NCBI GenBank assembly: GCA_039636795.1
Contig: CP143430.1
Span: 5,332,001-5,396,000, forward strand
Direction: 5' to 3'
DNA: 64,000 nucleotides
DNA from: Micrococcaceae bacterium Sec5.1
GTDB lineage: Bacteria > Actinomycetota > Actinomycetes > Actinomycetales > Micrococcaceae
Positions 7,681 through 15,034 of the stretch are shown here, in pieces; position 1 is the first letter of the stretch, and the number at the start of each line of letters is the position of its first letter. The translations under genes were made by a program, and so were the position numbers. The notes under the pieces are model-generated. The model saw only the letters and a program-made list of their open reading frames with translations, did not search any database and had not been told where the DNA came from.

Positions 7681-10251
7681 TTGAGTAACCAGGAGACCTT
7701 CAATCAGCCCGAAACCCGGGTCATCGAACTGGACATAGAGGGCATGACCTGCGCCTCGTGCGTCAATCGAGTTGAGCGGAAGCTCGGCAAGCTTGAAGGC
7801 GTTGAAGCCAGCGTCAACCTGCCCTTGGAATCAGCCCATGTGACCGTTCCGGCCACGGTAACGGACCAGCAAATCGTGGACACCGTCAACGCCACGGGCT
7901 ACAAAGCCAAAGTCCGCCAACCCCCGGCCCCCCACACCCGCGAGCGCCACGCCGAGCACCACCACGTTGGACTCACCCCCACGGAGCTCACGAATGACCC
8001 CTCGGCCCACGAGGACCACCAAAATACGTCCACCCATCACGGCACGATGACACCGGAACAGACAACGCTGGGTGTGCCCGGTGGAAGCGGCCACGGTGGA
8101 AGCGGCCACGGTGGAAGCGTTCACGCCCACGGCGGAACCGCCGGAGGCGTGCGGCAGCATGCGTCTAAGCGAGGCACGAGCGAGCATGCAGAGCACGGCT
8201 CCGGCGGTTCCGCACCCGCCGACCACGAAAATCACGCAGAGCACGCAGAGCACGCAGACCACATGTCCCACGGCCCGGCCGCGTCAACACTCCGCCCACG
8301 TCTGATCACGGCAGCCATACTGACCGTGCCCGTCTTCGCCATTTCGATGGTGCCCGCCCTGCAGTTCACAAATTGGGGCTGGATTGTGGGTGCCCTGGCG
8401 CTGCCGGTAGTCAGCTGGGCTGCGTGGCCATTCCATAGGGCCGCCGCTATCAACGCCCGGCATTTCGCATCCACCATGGACACGCTCGTTTCGATCGGGG
8501 TGATCGCGGCTTACCTCTACTCCGCCTGGCAGTTGTTCGCGGATCCCCGGATGACTGAGCATCCCGGCATGGAAAGTATGTCCGGCGGTGGCCTGTATTT
8601 CGAGGTCGCCGCGGTTGTCACCACGTTCCTGCTTTTGGGCCGGTATTTGGAAGCAAATGCGAAGGCCAAGGCGGGCGACGCTTTGAAAGCCCTGCTAAAT
8701 CTTGGCGCGAAGGATGCCACCATTTTGGTGGACGGCCGGGAGCAGAAAATACCTGCTGAAGAACTCCTGGTAGATGACGTCATGGTGGTCCGCCCTGGTG
8801 AGAAGATCGCGACGGATGGCGTAGTCATTGACGGCGCGTCCGCCGTCGACGCCTCTCTCGTTACCGGTGAATCTGTTCCGGTCGAGGTCGGTCCGGGCAG
8901 TCAGGTGACAGGCGCCACCATCAACACCTCTGGCCGTCTGTTGGTTCGGGCCACACGGGTTGGGTCCGACACCACCCTGGCGCAGATGGGCCGTTTGGTC
9001 AGCCAGGCGCAGACCGGAAAAGCGCCGATCGCACGTCTGGCGGACAGGATCAGCGCGGTGTTCGTGCCGATCGTGCTGGTGCTTGCGCTGGTGACGTTCC
9101 TGTTGTGGCTGTTCTTCTCCGGCGACCTCAATGCGGCGTTTACGGCTGCGGTTGCTGTCCTCGTGATCGCCTGCCCCTGCGCCTTGGGGCTTGCAACTCC
9201 TGTGGGCCTGCTGACAGGAACGGGCCGCGGCGCCCAGCTGGGCATCCTCATCAAGGGTCCACAAGTGCTTGAGGACACCCGCCACGTGGACACCATCCTG
9301 TTGGACAAGACCGGCACTGTGACCAGCGGAAAGCTTGCCGTGGACCATACAGTTGCCCTCAACGGCCACTCGCCGGCAGCAGTTCTGACCCTTGCCGGTG
9401 CGGTTGAGTCAGCATCGGAGCACCCTATCGCCCATGCGATTGCCGCAGCGGCCAAGGAAGCAATGCCCGACGCCGGTACCTTTCCGGGCGTGGATGACTT
9501 CAGTTCCGCTCCTGGCGGCGGAGTCCGGGGAACCGTGGCGTTGGACGGCACCGCAAAAACGATTGTCGTTGGGCGCTCAGGCTGGCTTGAGGAGAACGGC
9601 ATTGCCCTCGATTCCAGCCAACGGGACGAACTCGCAGCCCAGGAGAACAGCGGTGCCACCGCAATTTGGGTTGCGGTGGACGGACAAGCTGCGGGCATCG
9701 TCAGCCTGAGCGATACCATCAAGCCCAGCTCGGCTGCTGCGATCCAGCGGCTGAAGGACCTGGGAATTCGTCCGATGCTACTGACGGGTGATAACGCCGC
9801 CGTGGCCGCCCAGGTAGCTGCCGCCGTCGGGATTTCTCGTGAGGACGTCTTCGCCGGTGTCTTGCCCGAAGGCAAAGTGGACGCGGTGCGGAAGCTTCAG
9901 GACTCCGGTGCAACTGTGGCTATGGCCGGCGACGGCGTGAACGACGCCGCAGCGTTGGCGCAGTCCGATCTTGGCATTGCGATGGGATCGGGCACGGATG
10001 TCGCGATCGAAGCCTCGGACCTTACGGTAATGGGCAGCGATCTGGGTCAGCTCGTCCAGGCCATTGAGCTCTCCCGCAAGACGCTCTCCACTATCAAGAC
10101 GAATCTGTTCTGGGCCTTCTTCTACAACGCGATTGGTATCCCGGTGGCAGCTCTTGGGCTGCTGAATCCGATGATCGCCGGCGCAGCGATGGCAGCGAGC
10201 TCCGTGCTTGTTGTGGCGAACTCCCTGCGGCTGCGCTCGTTCGGGAAGTAG
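7681..10251 (+). CDS. copA: Cu(I)-exporting P1B-type ATPase with His-rich linker
   Basis: This 856-residue protein starts with TTG 7681, with AGGAGACCTC in front. Domains in order are an HMA with GMTCASC (Cys 24/27), a long His-rich linker (about residues 85-200), 8 predicted membrane segments, the actuator TGES (395-398), the metal site CPC (498-500), the phosphorylated Asp 542 in DKTGT, the SEHP motif, and GDGVND (750-755). It is the inner-membrane pump that expels Cu(I). The linker has three GGSGH/GGSVH repeats and clusters such as ENHAEHAEHADHMSHG. It is much longer than in ordinary CopA and may buffer or sense metal. It is the last gene of the operon. Confidence 0.95.
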   Translation: MSNQETFNQPETRVIELDIEGMTCASCVNRVERKLGKLEGVEASVNLPLESAHVTVPATVTDQQIVDTVNATGYKAKVRQPPAPHTRERHAEHHHVGLTPTELTNDPSAHEDHQNTSTHHGTMTPEQTTLGVPGGSGHGGSGHGGSVHAHGGTAGGVRQHASKRGTSEHAEHGSGGSAPADHENHAEHAEHADHMSHGPAASTLRPRLITAAILTVPVFAISMVPALQFTNWGWIVGALALPVVSWAAWPFHRAAAINARHFASTMDTLVSIGVIAAYLYSAWQLFADPRMTEHPGMESMSGGGLYFEVAAVVTTFLLLGRYLEANAKAKAGDALKALLNLGAKDATILVDGREQKIPAEELLVDDVMVVRPGEKIATDGVVIDGASAVDASLVTGESVPVEVGPGSQVTGATINTSGRLLVRATRVGSDTTLAQMGRLVSQAQTGKAPIARLADRISAVFVPIVLVLALVTFLLWLFFSGDLNAAFTAAVAVLVIACPCALGLATPVGLLTGTGRGAQLGILIKGPQVLEDTRHVDTILLDKTGTVTSGKLAVDHTVALNGHSPAAVLTLAGAVESASEHPIAHAIAAAAKEAMPDAGTFPGVDDFSSAPGGGVRGTVALDGTAKTIVVGRSGWLEENGIALDSSQRDELAAQENSGATAIWVAVDGQAAGIVSLSDTIKPSSAAAIQRLKDLGIRPMLLTGDNAAVAAQVAAAVGISREDVFAGVLPEGKVDAVRKLQDSGATVAMAGDGVNDAAALAQSDLGIAMGSGTDVAIEASDLTVMGSDLGQLVQAIELSRKTLSTIKTNLFWAFFYNAIGIPVAALGLLNPMIAGAAMAASSVLVVANSLRLRSFGK
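8080..8124 (+). repeat. Three 15-bp in-frame tandem repeats in copA
   Basis: GGTGGAAGCGGCCAC occurs twice (8080-8094 and 8095-8109), then as GGTGGAAGCGTTCAC (8110-8124). They encode GGSGH, GGSGH and GGSVH in the His-rich linker. Repeat number could vary between strains. Confidence 0.85.
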
Positions 10252-10263
10252 CGCCTACTACGT

Positions 10264-10307
10264 AGCAGCACATGACGTTCCGGGTTCCCGGAACGTCATG
10301 TGCTGCT
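10264..10307. terminator. Perfect 21-bp hairpin between copA and the DUF2277 gene
   Basis: 10264-10284 and 10287-10307 are exact reverse complements with a 2-base TT spacer. It lies between convergent stops (copA 10251, DUF2277 10331) and can terminate both strands. The arms are unusually long and exact. Confidence 0.85.
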
Positions 10308-10330
10308 TTCAGTTTTCAGGGTTGGGCCCG

Positions 10331-10603
10331 CTAAGCCGTCCCGAAGCGGACAGCAGCCCGGGCCTTTGCCTTGGCGGCTTCCTCGTCACGATTCTTCGCC
10401 GGGGCATGGCTCACCAACGAATCCAGCAAGTGCTGAGTGATGTGGGCGATCTCGTGGACGGCCTCAGCGAAAGCCTCCTCGTTGGCCCTGGACGGCTTGG
10501 TGGACCCGCTGATCTTGCGCACATATTGCAGCGCGGCGGCCTCCACTTCTGCCGACGTAGCGTGTGGTTCGAAGTTATGGAGAGTCCTGATATTCCGGCA
10601 CAT
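10331..10603 (-). CDS. DUF2277 family protein
   Basis: This 90-residue protein opens with MCRNIRTLHNFEPHAT, the signature of DUF2277, and continues with AALQYVRKISGSTKPS and AVHEIAHITQHLLDSL as in the family. It is cytoplasmic with no membrane segment. The family has no established function; the conserved Cys-Arg and His-rich helix suggest a binding role, but this is not shown. It shares a bidirectional terminator with copA. Confidence 0.85.
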   Translation of the reverse strand: MCRNIRTLHNFEPHATSAEVEAAALQYVRKISGSTKPSRANEEAFAEAVHEIAHITQHLLDSLVSHAPAKNRDEEAAKAKARAAVRFGTA

Positions 10604-10761
10604 AACCCCATGCTAACTATGGGCAGCGCTGCATGGGGAGGGGTGCCCATCGACGCTCTTTGGAATCCCACGATAGGTTTTAGCTATTGGATCTTCCGGA
10701 TGAGCCGGAGGCCGCTGGGGATGCCGAAGAGCTCGGGTCCGAACAAATGAAGGAGAATCTC

Positions 10762-11025
10762 ATGGCTATTTGGGGTGCAGATGTTGATCAGCTTCGTCAG
10801 CTCGGTAACAAGCTGAAGGCCGGTGCCGAGAACATCGAGCAGCAGCGTTCACAGCTCAAGGGTGCCCTTGACGGCACCGACTGGAAGGGCCCGGACGCTG
10901 ACAAGTTCCGCGGCGAGTGGGACAGCCAGCACGCTTCCAACCTGAAGAAGGTTGCCGACGCCCTTCGCGAAGCCGGTGACCGCGCTCAGAAGAACGCTGA
11001 GCAGCAGCAGCAGGCTTCCAACTAA
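10762..11025 (+). CDS. WXG100 (ESAT-6-like) protein
   Basis: This 87-residue helical hairpin has the W-x-G turn in GTDWKGPDADKFRGEW. ATG 10762 is chosen because AGGAG lies about 8 bases upstream (10751-10755). The C-terminus is Gln-rich and has no obvious YxxxD/E secretion tail. WXG100 proteins are usually exported by a type VII (ESX) system, yet no EccC-type ATPase or partner gene is nearby. It is a single-gene unit closed by its own terminator. It may be secreted by an ESX machine encoded elsewhere. Confidence 0.9.
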   Translation: MAIWGADVDQLRQLGNKLKAGAENIEQQRSQLKGALDGTDWKGPDADKFRGEWDSQHASNLKKVADALREAGDRAQKNAEQQQQASN

Positions 11026-11035
11026 GACAGTTGGG

Positions 11036-11067
11036 AAAACCCCGGACGCAAAGGCGTTCGGGGTTTT
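11036..11067 (+). terminator. Terminator after the WXG100 gene
   Basis: AAAACCCCGGACGC pairs with GCGTTCGGGGTTTT around an AAAG loop, with one mismatch and a T-rich tail. The A-rich left side means it could also act on the minus strand for the DMT transporter gene. Confidence 0.85.
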
Positions 11068-11100
11068 CGCTTTTCCAGGATCAAAACTTGCAGTCGCCCT

Positions 11101-12147
11101 TTAGTCCCGTGGGACCTTGGCGACAGGCCCCGAGGGGACAGGTTCGACGTCGTTCGCGTGATCCAGGACCCTGGCGCCGACGGCCTCTTCAGCGGTCCGG
11201 GCTGCCTTGCGGTCGCCGCGCAATTCGTCCACGCGGACCAGGACCACACCGCCCACAATCAGAAGTCCGCCCAGCAACTGGATGGAACCCGGCAGTTCGC
11301 CCAACAGCAGCCAGGCCCAGATCACGGCGAACAGCACCTCTGTCAGCGAAACGAATGACGCCACTTTGGACCCCAGGCTGCGCGCCGCCATGATCCCTGA
11401 AACGTAAGCGAGGACGGTCGCGAGAATAACAAGTCCCACAGCCGAAACCCACCAAGGTATTGTCCATGAGCCGAGGGTCGTATCAGCGGTACTGAATGTC
11501 ATGGGGATCAATCCCAAGGCGCCCACCAGCCACATGACCAGCGCGCCCACCAGAAGCCCGCCCGAGGCGAGCACGAGTGGCGGAAGAGTGTCGTTTTCCT
11601 TGGCTGTGATGAAGAAATAGATCACAAGGCACACTGCGGCTGCCATGCCCCAGAGGACACCGATGAAGTCCACCTTCACAGCACCGGTCAGGTCCAGGAC
11701 AAGGACCAGTCCGCCCAGCGAAAGCAGTGCGCCGGCAGCGGTGAGGGCCCGGGGACGGCGTCGGCTGGCGATCCAAAGCCACAGCACGATCATCACCGGA
11801 GCCAGGTATTCGAGCAGCAGTGCGACACCCACGGACAAGCGGGCCACCGCATTGAAGTAGAACAGCTGGCAGCCGGCGACTCCGATGAGCCCGAACAGCA
11901 GGATAGTCAGCCAGTTGTCCTTGAGCTGGTGCCAGCGGCCGCGGAGAACTACGACGCCGGGAATCGCCAGGATCAGCGCGGCACCGGTGAGTCGCACGGC
12001 AACAGCAGCGCCGGGTGACCAGCCGGTTTCCAGCATGGATTTAGCGAAGGAGCCGGAGGTGCCGAAAACTGCGGAAGAAAAGAGAGCGATGCCGAGTCCT
12101 GAGGCCAGGAAACCTTTTGCATCAGCCTTCGTCTTTGTAGCTGACAC
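11101..12147 (-). CDS. EamA/DMT-family metabolite exporter
   Basis: This 348-residue protein has 10 hydrophobic segments arranged as two EamA repeats; the second ends LLGELPGSIQLLGGLLIVGG, the family hallmark. Start is GTG 12147, with AGGAGG 5 bases upstream. The charged C-terminal tail of about 45 residues is cytoplasmic. It is divergent from a CGNR zinc-finger protein, with palindromes in the 71-bp spacer, so that protein may control it. The substrate cannot be told; the family exports amino acids, drugs and similar small molecules. Confidence 0.85.
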   Translation of the reverse strand: MSATKTKADAKGFLASGLGIALFSSAVFGTSGSFAKSMLETGWSPGAAVAVRLTGAALILAIPGVVVLRGRWHQLKDNWLTILLFGLIGVAGCQLFYFNAVARLSVGVALLLEYLAPVMIVLWLWIASRRRPRALTAAGALLSLGGLVLVLDLTGAVKVDFIGVLWGMAAAVCLVIYFFITAKENDTLPPLVLASGGLLVGALVMWLVGALGLIPMTFSTADTTLGSWTIPWWVSAVGLVILATVLAYVSGIMAARSLGSKVASFVSLTEVLFAVIWAWLLLGELPGSIQLLGGLLIVGGVVLVRVDELRGDRKAARTAEEAVGARVLDHANDVEPVPSGPVAKVPRD

Positions 12148-12153
12148 AGCAGC

Positions 12154-12197
12154 CTCCTGTCAGGAGTAAAGTGGGCTTATGGTCATGACAGTACTCC
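12154..12197. promoter_or_regulatory. Palindromes between the DMT exporter and CGNR genes
   Basis: CTCCTGTCAGGAG (12154-12166) is a perfect palindrome overlapping the exporter's ribosome binding site. GTCATGAC (12182-12189) is a second one. GGAGTA (12163-12168) and TACTCC (12192-12197) form a wider inverted repeat. Together they are candidate operator sites for the divergent pair. Confidence 0.45.
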
Positions 12198-12218
12198 CGA
12201 AACATGTAAGGAGTCAAA

Positions 12219-12767
12219 GTGCATTTTGCGCCTGACACCGAGATTGCACTTCGCAGCGTCGTAAATCTCGTCAACACCGCAGCCAATGGCGAGGATTCCC
12301 TGACGTCCGTGGAGGACCTTGACGCGTTTCTGGCGGCCGAAGAATTTTCCGGTTCGAGGACTCATGACGAAGCGGAATTGCGCAGTATCAAGCGCCTCCG
12401 GAGCGAATTGGCATCACTGTGGTCCGCCGATGAGGACACCGCCGCAAAGACTGTGAACAAACTGCTGGTTGACGCCAAGGCACTCCCCCAACTCGTGAAG
12501 CACGATCACTGGGACTGGCATCTCCACGCCACAACCCCCGAAGCACCCTTGGCCGACCGCATGGGCACGGAAGCTGCCATGGCAATCATTGACGTGATCC
12601 GCAGCCAGGAAATGGACCGCATGCGCGTGTGCGCCGCCGACGACTGCGACGCCGTGGTCCTTGACCTCAGCCGGAACCGTTCCAAGCTCTATTGCGACAC
12701 AGGTAACTGCGCCAACCGGGCCCACGTCGCGGCATATAGGGCAAGGAAAGCTGCTGAGGGCGAGTAA
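12219..12767 (+). CDS. CGNR zinc-finger regulator (ABATE + zinc-finger domains)
   Basis: This 182-residue protein has an N-terminal ABATE-type domain (ALRSVVNLVNTA...) and a C-terminal treble-clef-like region with RVCAADDCDAVVLDLSRN, then YCDTGNCANRAHVAAYRARK. The usual C-G-N-R has become C-A-N-R. Start is GTG 12219, with AAGGAG 6-7 bases upstream. These proteins are thought to be transcriptional regulators. It is divergent from the DMT exporter and directly followed by a membrane protein gene 12 bases on. Its last codons (KAAEGE) were copied onto the end of that next gene. Confidence 0.85.
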   Translation: MHFAPDTEIALRSVVNLVNTAANGEDSLTSVEDLDAFLAAEEFSGSRTHDEAELRSIKRLRSELASLWSADEDTAAKTVNKLLVDAKALPQLVKHDHWDWHLHATTPEAPLADRMGTEAAMAIIDVIRSQEMDRMRVCAADDCDAVVLDLSRNRSKLYCDTGNCANRAHVAAYRARKAAEGE

Positions 12768-12794
12768 GAACCCTGCATAATGGCTGACATGGGG
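12746..12794 (+). repeat. 49-bp direct repeat, copy 1 (end of CGNR gene to next start)
   Basis: It matches 13409-13457 at 47 of 49 positions, offset 663 bp. It covers the last codons of the CGNR gene, the spacer and the first five codons of the membrane protein gene. The two differences are silent third-codon changes. Confidence 0.9.
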
Positions 12795-13430
12795 ACATCG
12801 AGTGACGCTAACGAAGGCAGTATCAACGCCGGACCGCCGCGCTACCCGGTTACGGCTCAGACTCGATTTCAGGACGCGGACTGGCAGCACCAGATGACAG
12901 GGCCTTCCCCAAGGCGGCCAACGCTCGGCACCCTCCCCAAAGAGCGGTACGGGACAGGGGGCATGACAAATTTCGGTCAGTTGGGAATTGCGTTCTCCCT
13001 GTTGGCGCCGACTTGGGTCATGATCCAAATGTCCCTAACAGTCGATTATGACGGTTTGGCGGGGATCGTCGGTTTGCTATTGAGCGGCATGATAATTCCA
13101 GCATTCGCCATCATTGCCGTCATGGTGCTGGGCCTGCCTGTTCGTCTGGCTCCTCTCCTCAGTCGCTGGTGGACTGGGAACGGAGGCGCACATGTTTCAG
13201 TCGCTACTGTCGCGGTAGGGCTCATGGTCGCCGGCATCGTCAAAACCCAGCGACAGGTTGGCATCTTGGATGGAGTCGCCTATGACGTCGTTACGCCGGA
13301 CCCCGGCTTGCTTTGCGGCGGGTGGTTCCTACTAGCGTTCCTCTTTGTCAACGCGGCACTGCCTCTTCGGTGGCGTCGCCGCACAACCCCGAATAATGCA
13401 TATCCCAAGAAAGCTGCCGAAGGCGAGTAA
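12780..13430 (+). CDS. Membrane protein, intact copy of a tandem duplication
   Basis: I do not recognise a family. The 216-residue protein has a hydrophilic N-terminus of about 65 residues and then four hydrophobic segments (about 68-85, 92-118, 138-154 and 178-194). Its last residues (KKAAEGE) and the following 27 bases repeat the end of the upstream CGNR gene, so the 3' end was created by a duplication junction. A degraded paralogue follows directly. It is likely co-transcribed with the CGNR gene (12-base gap). Confidence 0.65.
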   Translation: MADMGTSSDANEGSINAGPPRYPVTAQTRFQDADWQHQMTGPSPRRPTLGTLPKERYGTGGMTNFGQLGIAFSLLAPTWVMIQMSLTVDYDGLAGIVGLLLSGMIIPAFAIIAVMVLGLPVRLAPLLSRWWTGNGGAHVSVATVAVGLMVAGIVKTQRQVGILDGVAYDVVTPDPGLLCGGWFLLAFLFVNAALPLRWRRRTTPNNAYPKKAAEGE

Positions 13431-13457
13431 GAACCCTGCATAATGGCTGACATGGGG
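13409..13457 (+). repeat. 49-bp direct repeat, copy 2 (duplication junction)
   Basis: Second copy of 12746-12794. It forms the fused 3' end of the intact membrane protein gene and the start of the broken paralogue. Confidence 0.9.
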
Positions 13458-13863
13458 GAACAACCAAACCAGGATCGGCGATTTCAGGCACACAGGCAAC
13501 CTCATACCGCCTGGGTTCGGCCACCAGACTGGCCGGACATGGCCCACTATTGCAATGGGCCTCGCCGTGGCCCTGGGTCTTCCCCTACGCCTTAATCGTC
13601 GACTGAGCCTTTGGTGGGTGGGAAATTGGGCCGTGTATATCGTTCTCGCTGTGGCGGGCGCCCTGCTTCTGGTTTGGGGCTACAACAAGCCTGAGCGTCA
13701 GGTGGGTGAGATCGACGGATTCACTTACGACGTCGTCCTGCCGGACGCAGGCTTGCTCATGGGCGGATGCTTCCTCGTGACGTTCCTCGCCGTTAACGCC
13801 GGTTTCCCCCGCAGATCCCATCGCGTGCCACCTATGCCACGCAAATTCCGCGGCGCCCAATAA
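13443..13863 (+). pseudogene. Broken paralogue of the preceding membrane protein
   Basis: The ATG at 13443 repeats the start of the upstream gene but reads only about 50 codons to a stop near 13595. The rest of the homology is in another frame from about 13540 to 13863: ALGLPLRL, then PERQVGEIDGFTYDVVLPDAGLLMGG, matching LGLPVRL and TQRQVGILDGVAYDVVTPDPGLLCGG of the intact copy in order. About the first 100 residues are largely missing. It is best read as a truncated, frameshifted duplicate. A short protein from ATG 13555 is possible. Confidence 0.7.
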
Positions 13864-13983
13864 ACGGACGAGTGCCACCCGGATCGAGGTGGCGCAGACG
13901 AATTTTCGTGGCGCGCACGCGTTCCGTGGCGGTCGCGGATATGCGCGTCAGCGGGCCGGGACGTTAAGGGGCACCCGCCCCAC

Positions 13984-14018
13984 AAAAAAGCGCCTCCCCA
14001 CCGAAGTGAGGAAGCGCT
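13984..14018 (-). terminator. Terminator of the 14.0-14.4 kb membrane protein gene
   Basis: On the minus strand AGCGCTTCCTCAC pairs with a near-complement around TTCGG and is followed by six T residues (13984-13989 are A on the plus strand). Confidence 0.85.
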
Positions 14019-14024
14019 GGAAGG

Positions 14025-14372
14025 TCAGTGGCCGCCGTCGGGAGTTTCTGTCTCATCAGCAGCCGAACCGGGGGCTGCGGAGCCGCCGTGCCCTGGGCGC
14101 TTTGAACTGAGATTGACGCCCGAGCCCTTGCCCAGGTGCTCGGCGTTTTCCTTGTGGCTCATGGAAAGCATCGCAGCCACTACGAGGCTCACGATGAACG
14201 CGATACCGGCGCCCGTGAAGGCGAGGTCGAACCGGGGAGCGCGTGCGCTGCCGCCCGAGGCGAAGATCAGCACGGCAACAAATGCCAGTACTGCGAAGAA
14301 CGCGGAGAACATGAGGGGTCCCTTGACCGAGGTCCGCATCTTGCGCGGCTCTCTTGGTGTCTGGTCTGCCAC
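14025..14372 (-). CDS. Small two-TM membrane protein
   Basis: This 115-residue protein has two hydrophobic segments (about 20-40 and 50-70) and a charged Gly/Ser-rich tail. GTG 14372 is preferred over ATG 14378 because the only GGAGG is 1 base from the ATG but 7 bases from the GTG. I do not recognise a named family; it looks like the small integral proteins common in Micrococcaceae. Its own terminator follows the stop. Confidence 0.65.
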   Translation of the reverse strand: MADQTPREPRKMRTSVKGPLMFSAFFAVLAFVAVLIFASGGSARAPRFDLAFTGAGIAFIVSLVVAAMLSMSHKENAEHLGKGSGVNLSSKRPGHGGSAAPGSAADETETPDGGH

Positions 14373-14452
14373 GGTCATTCCTCCAATGATGGCGGGCCTG
14401 TTCGGCTCCCCGCCGGTTGCAAAAGTTCTACAGCGAGTAGAACGTCCAGCTA

Positions 14453-15025
14453 CTAGTTTACGGCCTCGGGGGAAGCGCCCGGCGCAGTGGCCTGGGTCCC
14501 CGACTGAGCGTCATGCCGGAGGGTGAGTCCGGAGAGCATCCACAACACTCCGGAAAGGATCGCGCCGCCACCAGCGACGCCCAAAAGGGCGTGCGCCCCG
14601 AGCGAAATGAAGAACGGCAACGCCACTGCAGTACCCACAGCGATAACGCCGGAAACAATCCAGTCACGGGTCAACGTGTCGCGATTTCGCAGGCTGTGGA
14701 CCAGTTCAAAGACGCCAAGTACCAGTAGCGCTGCGGCGGCGGAAAGCGCGACGCCGGCGTCGGACTGAGTGACCAAAGCCGCCACACCGCCTGCAGCGAC
14801 CACCACCGGAACGGCCGCCGGCAGAACGGGGGACATCCACAAAGCGCCTGCCGTCCCCAGCAGATAGAGGCCGATAGCCCACGCGAGGACCTGCACAGAA
14901 GGCGATCCCCAGAAGATCGTGACAAGGCCAAATACCAGTGCAACCGCAGCGCGGATCAGCACGGGTTTCCAGAGCTCGGCCACGGAGGCAGACGGTGTCT
15001 GGGCAGAATTCGCTGGGAGAGTCAC
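14453..15025 (-). CDS. HdeD/DUF308-like membrane protein
   Basis: This 190-residue protein has six hydrophobic segments and GTG start 15025. The regular short-loop pattern with paired helices (LYLLGTAGALW..., LLVLGVFELVHSL...) resembles the DUF308/HdeD acid-resistance family, but the match is by overall look. It starts 9 bases after the MATE stop and so is likely co-transcribed with it. No function is certain. Confidence 0.65.
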   Translation of the reverse strand: MTLPANSAQTPSASVAELWKPVLIRAAVALVFGLVTIFWGSPSVQVLAWAIGLYLLGTAGALWMSPVLPAAVPVVVAAGGVAALVTQSDAGVALSAAAALLVLGVFELVHSLRNRDTLTRDWIVSGVIAVGTAVALPFFISLGAHALLGVAGGGAILSGVLWMLSGLTLRHDAQSGTQATAPGASPEAVN

Positions 15026-15034
15026 GCGTCCAGT

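Noticed and set aside
10331..11025. Type VII secretion locus
   Set aside because: Only one WXG100 gene is present; DUF2277 is not an ESX component.
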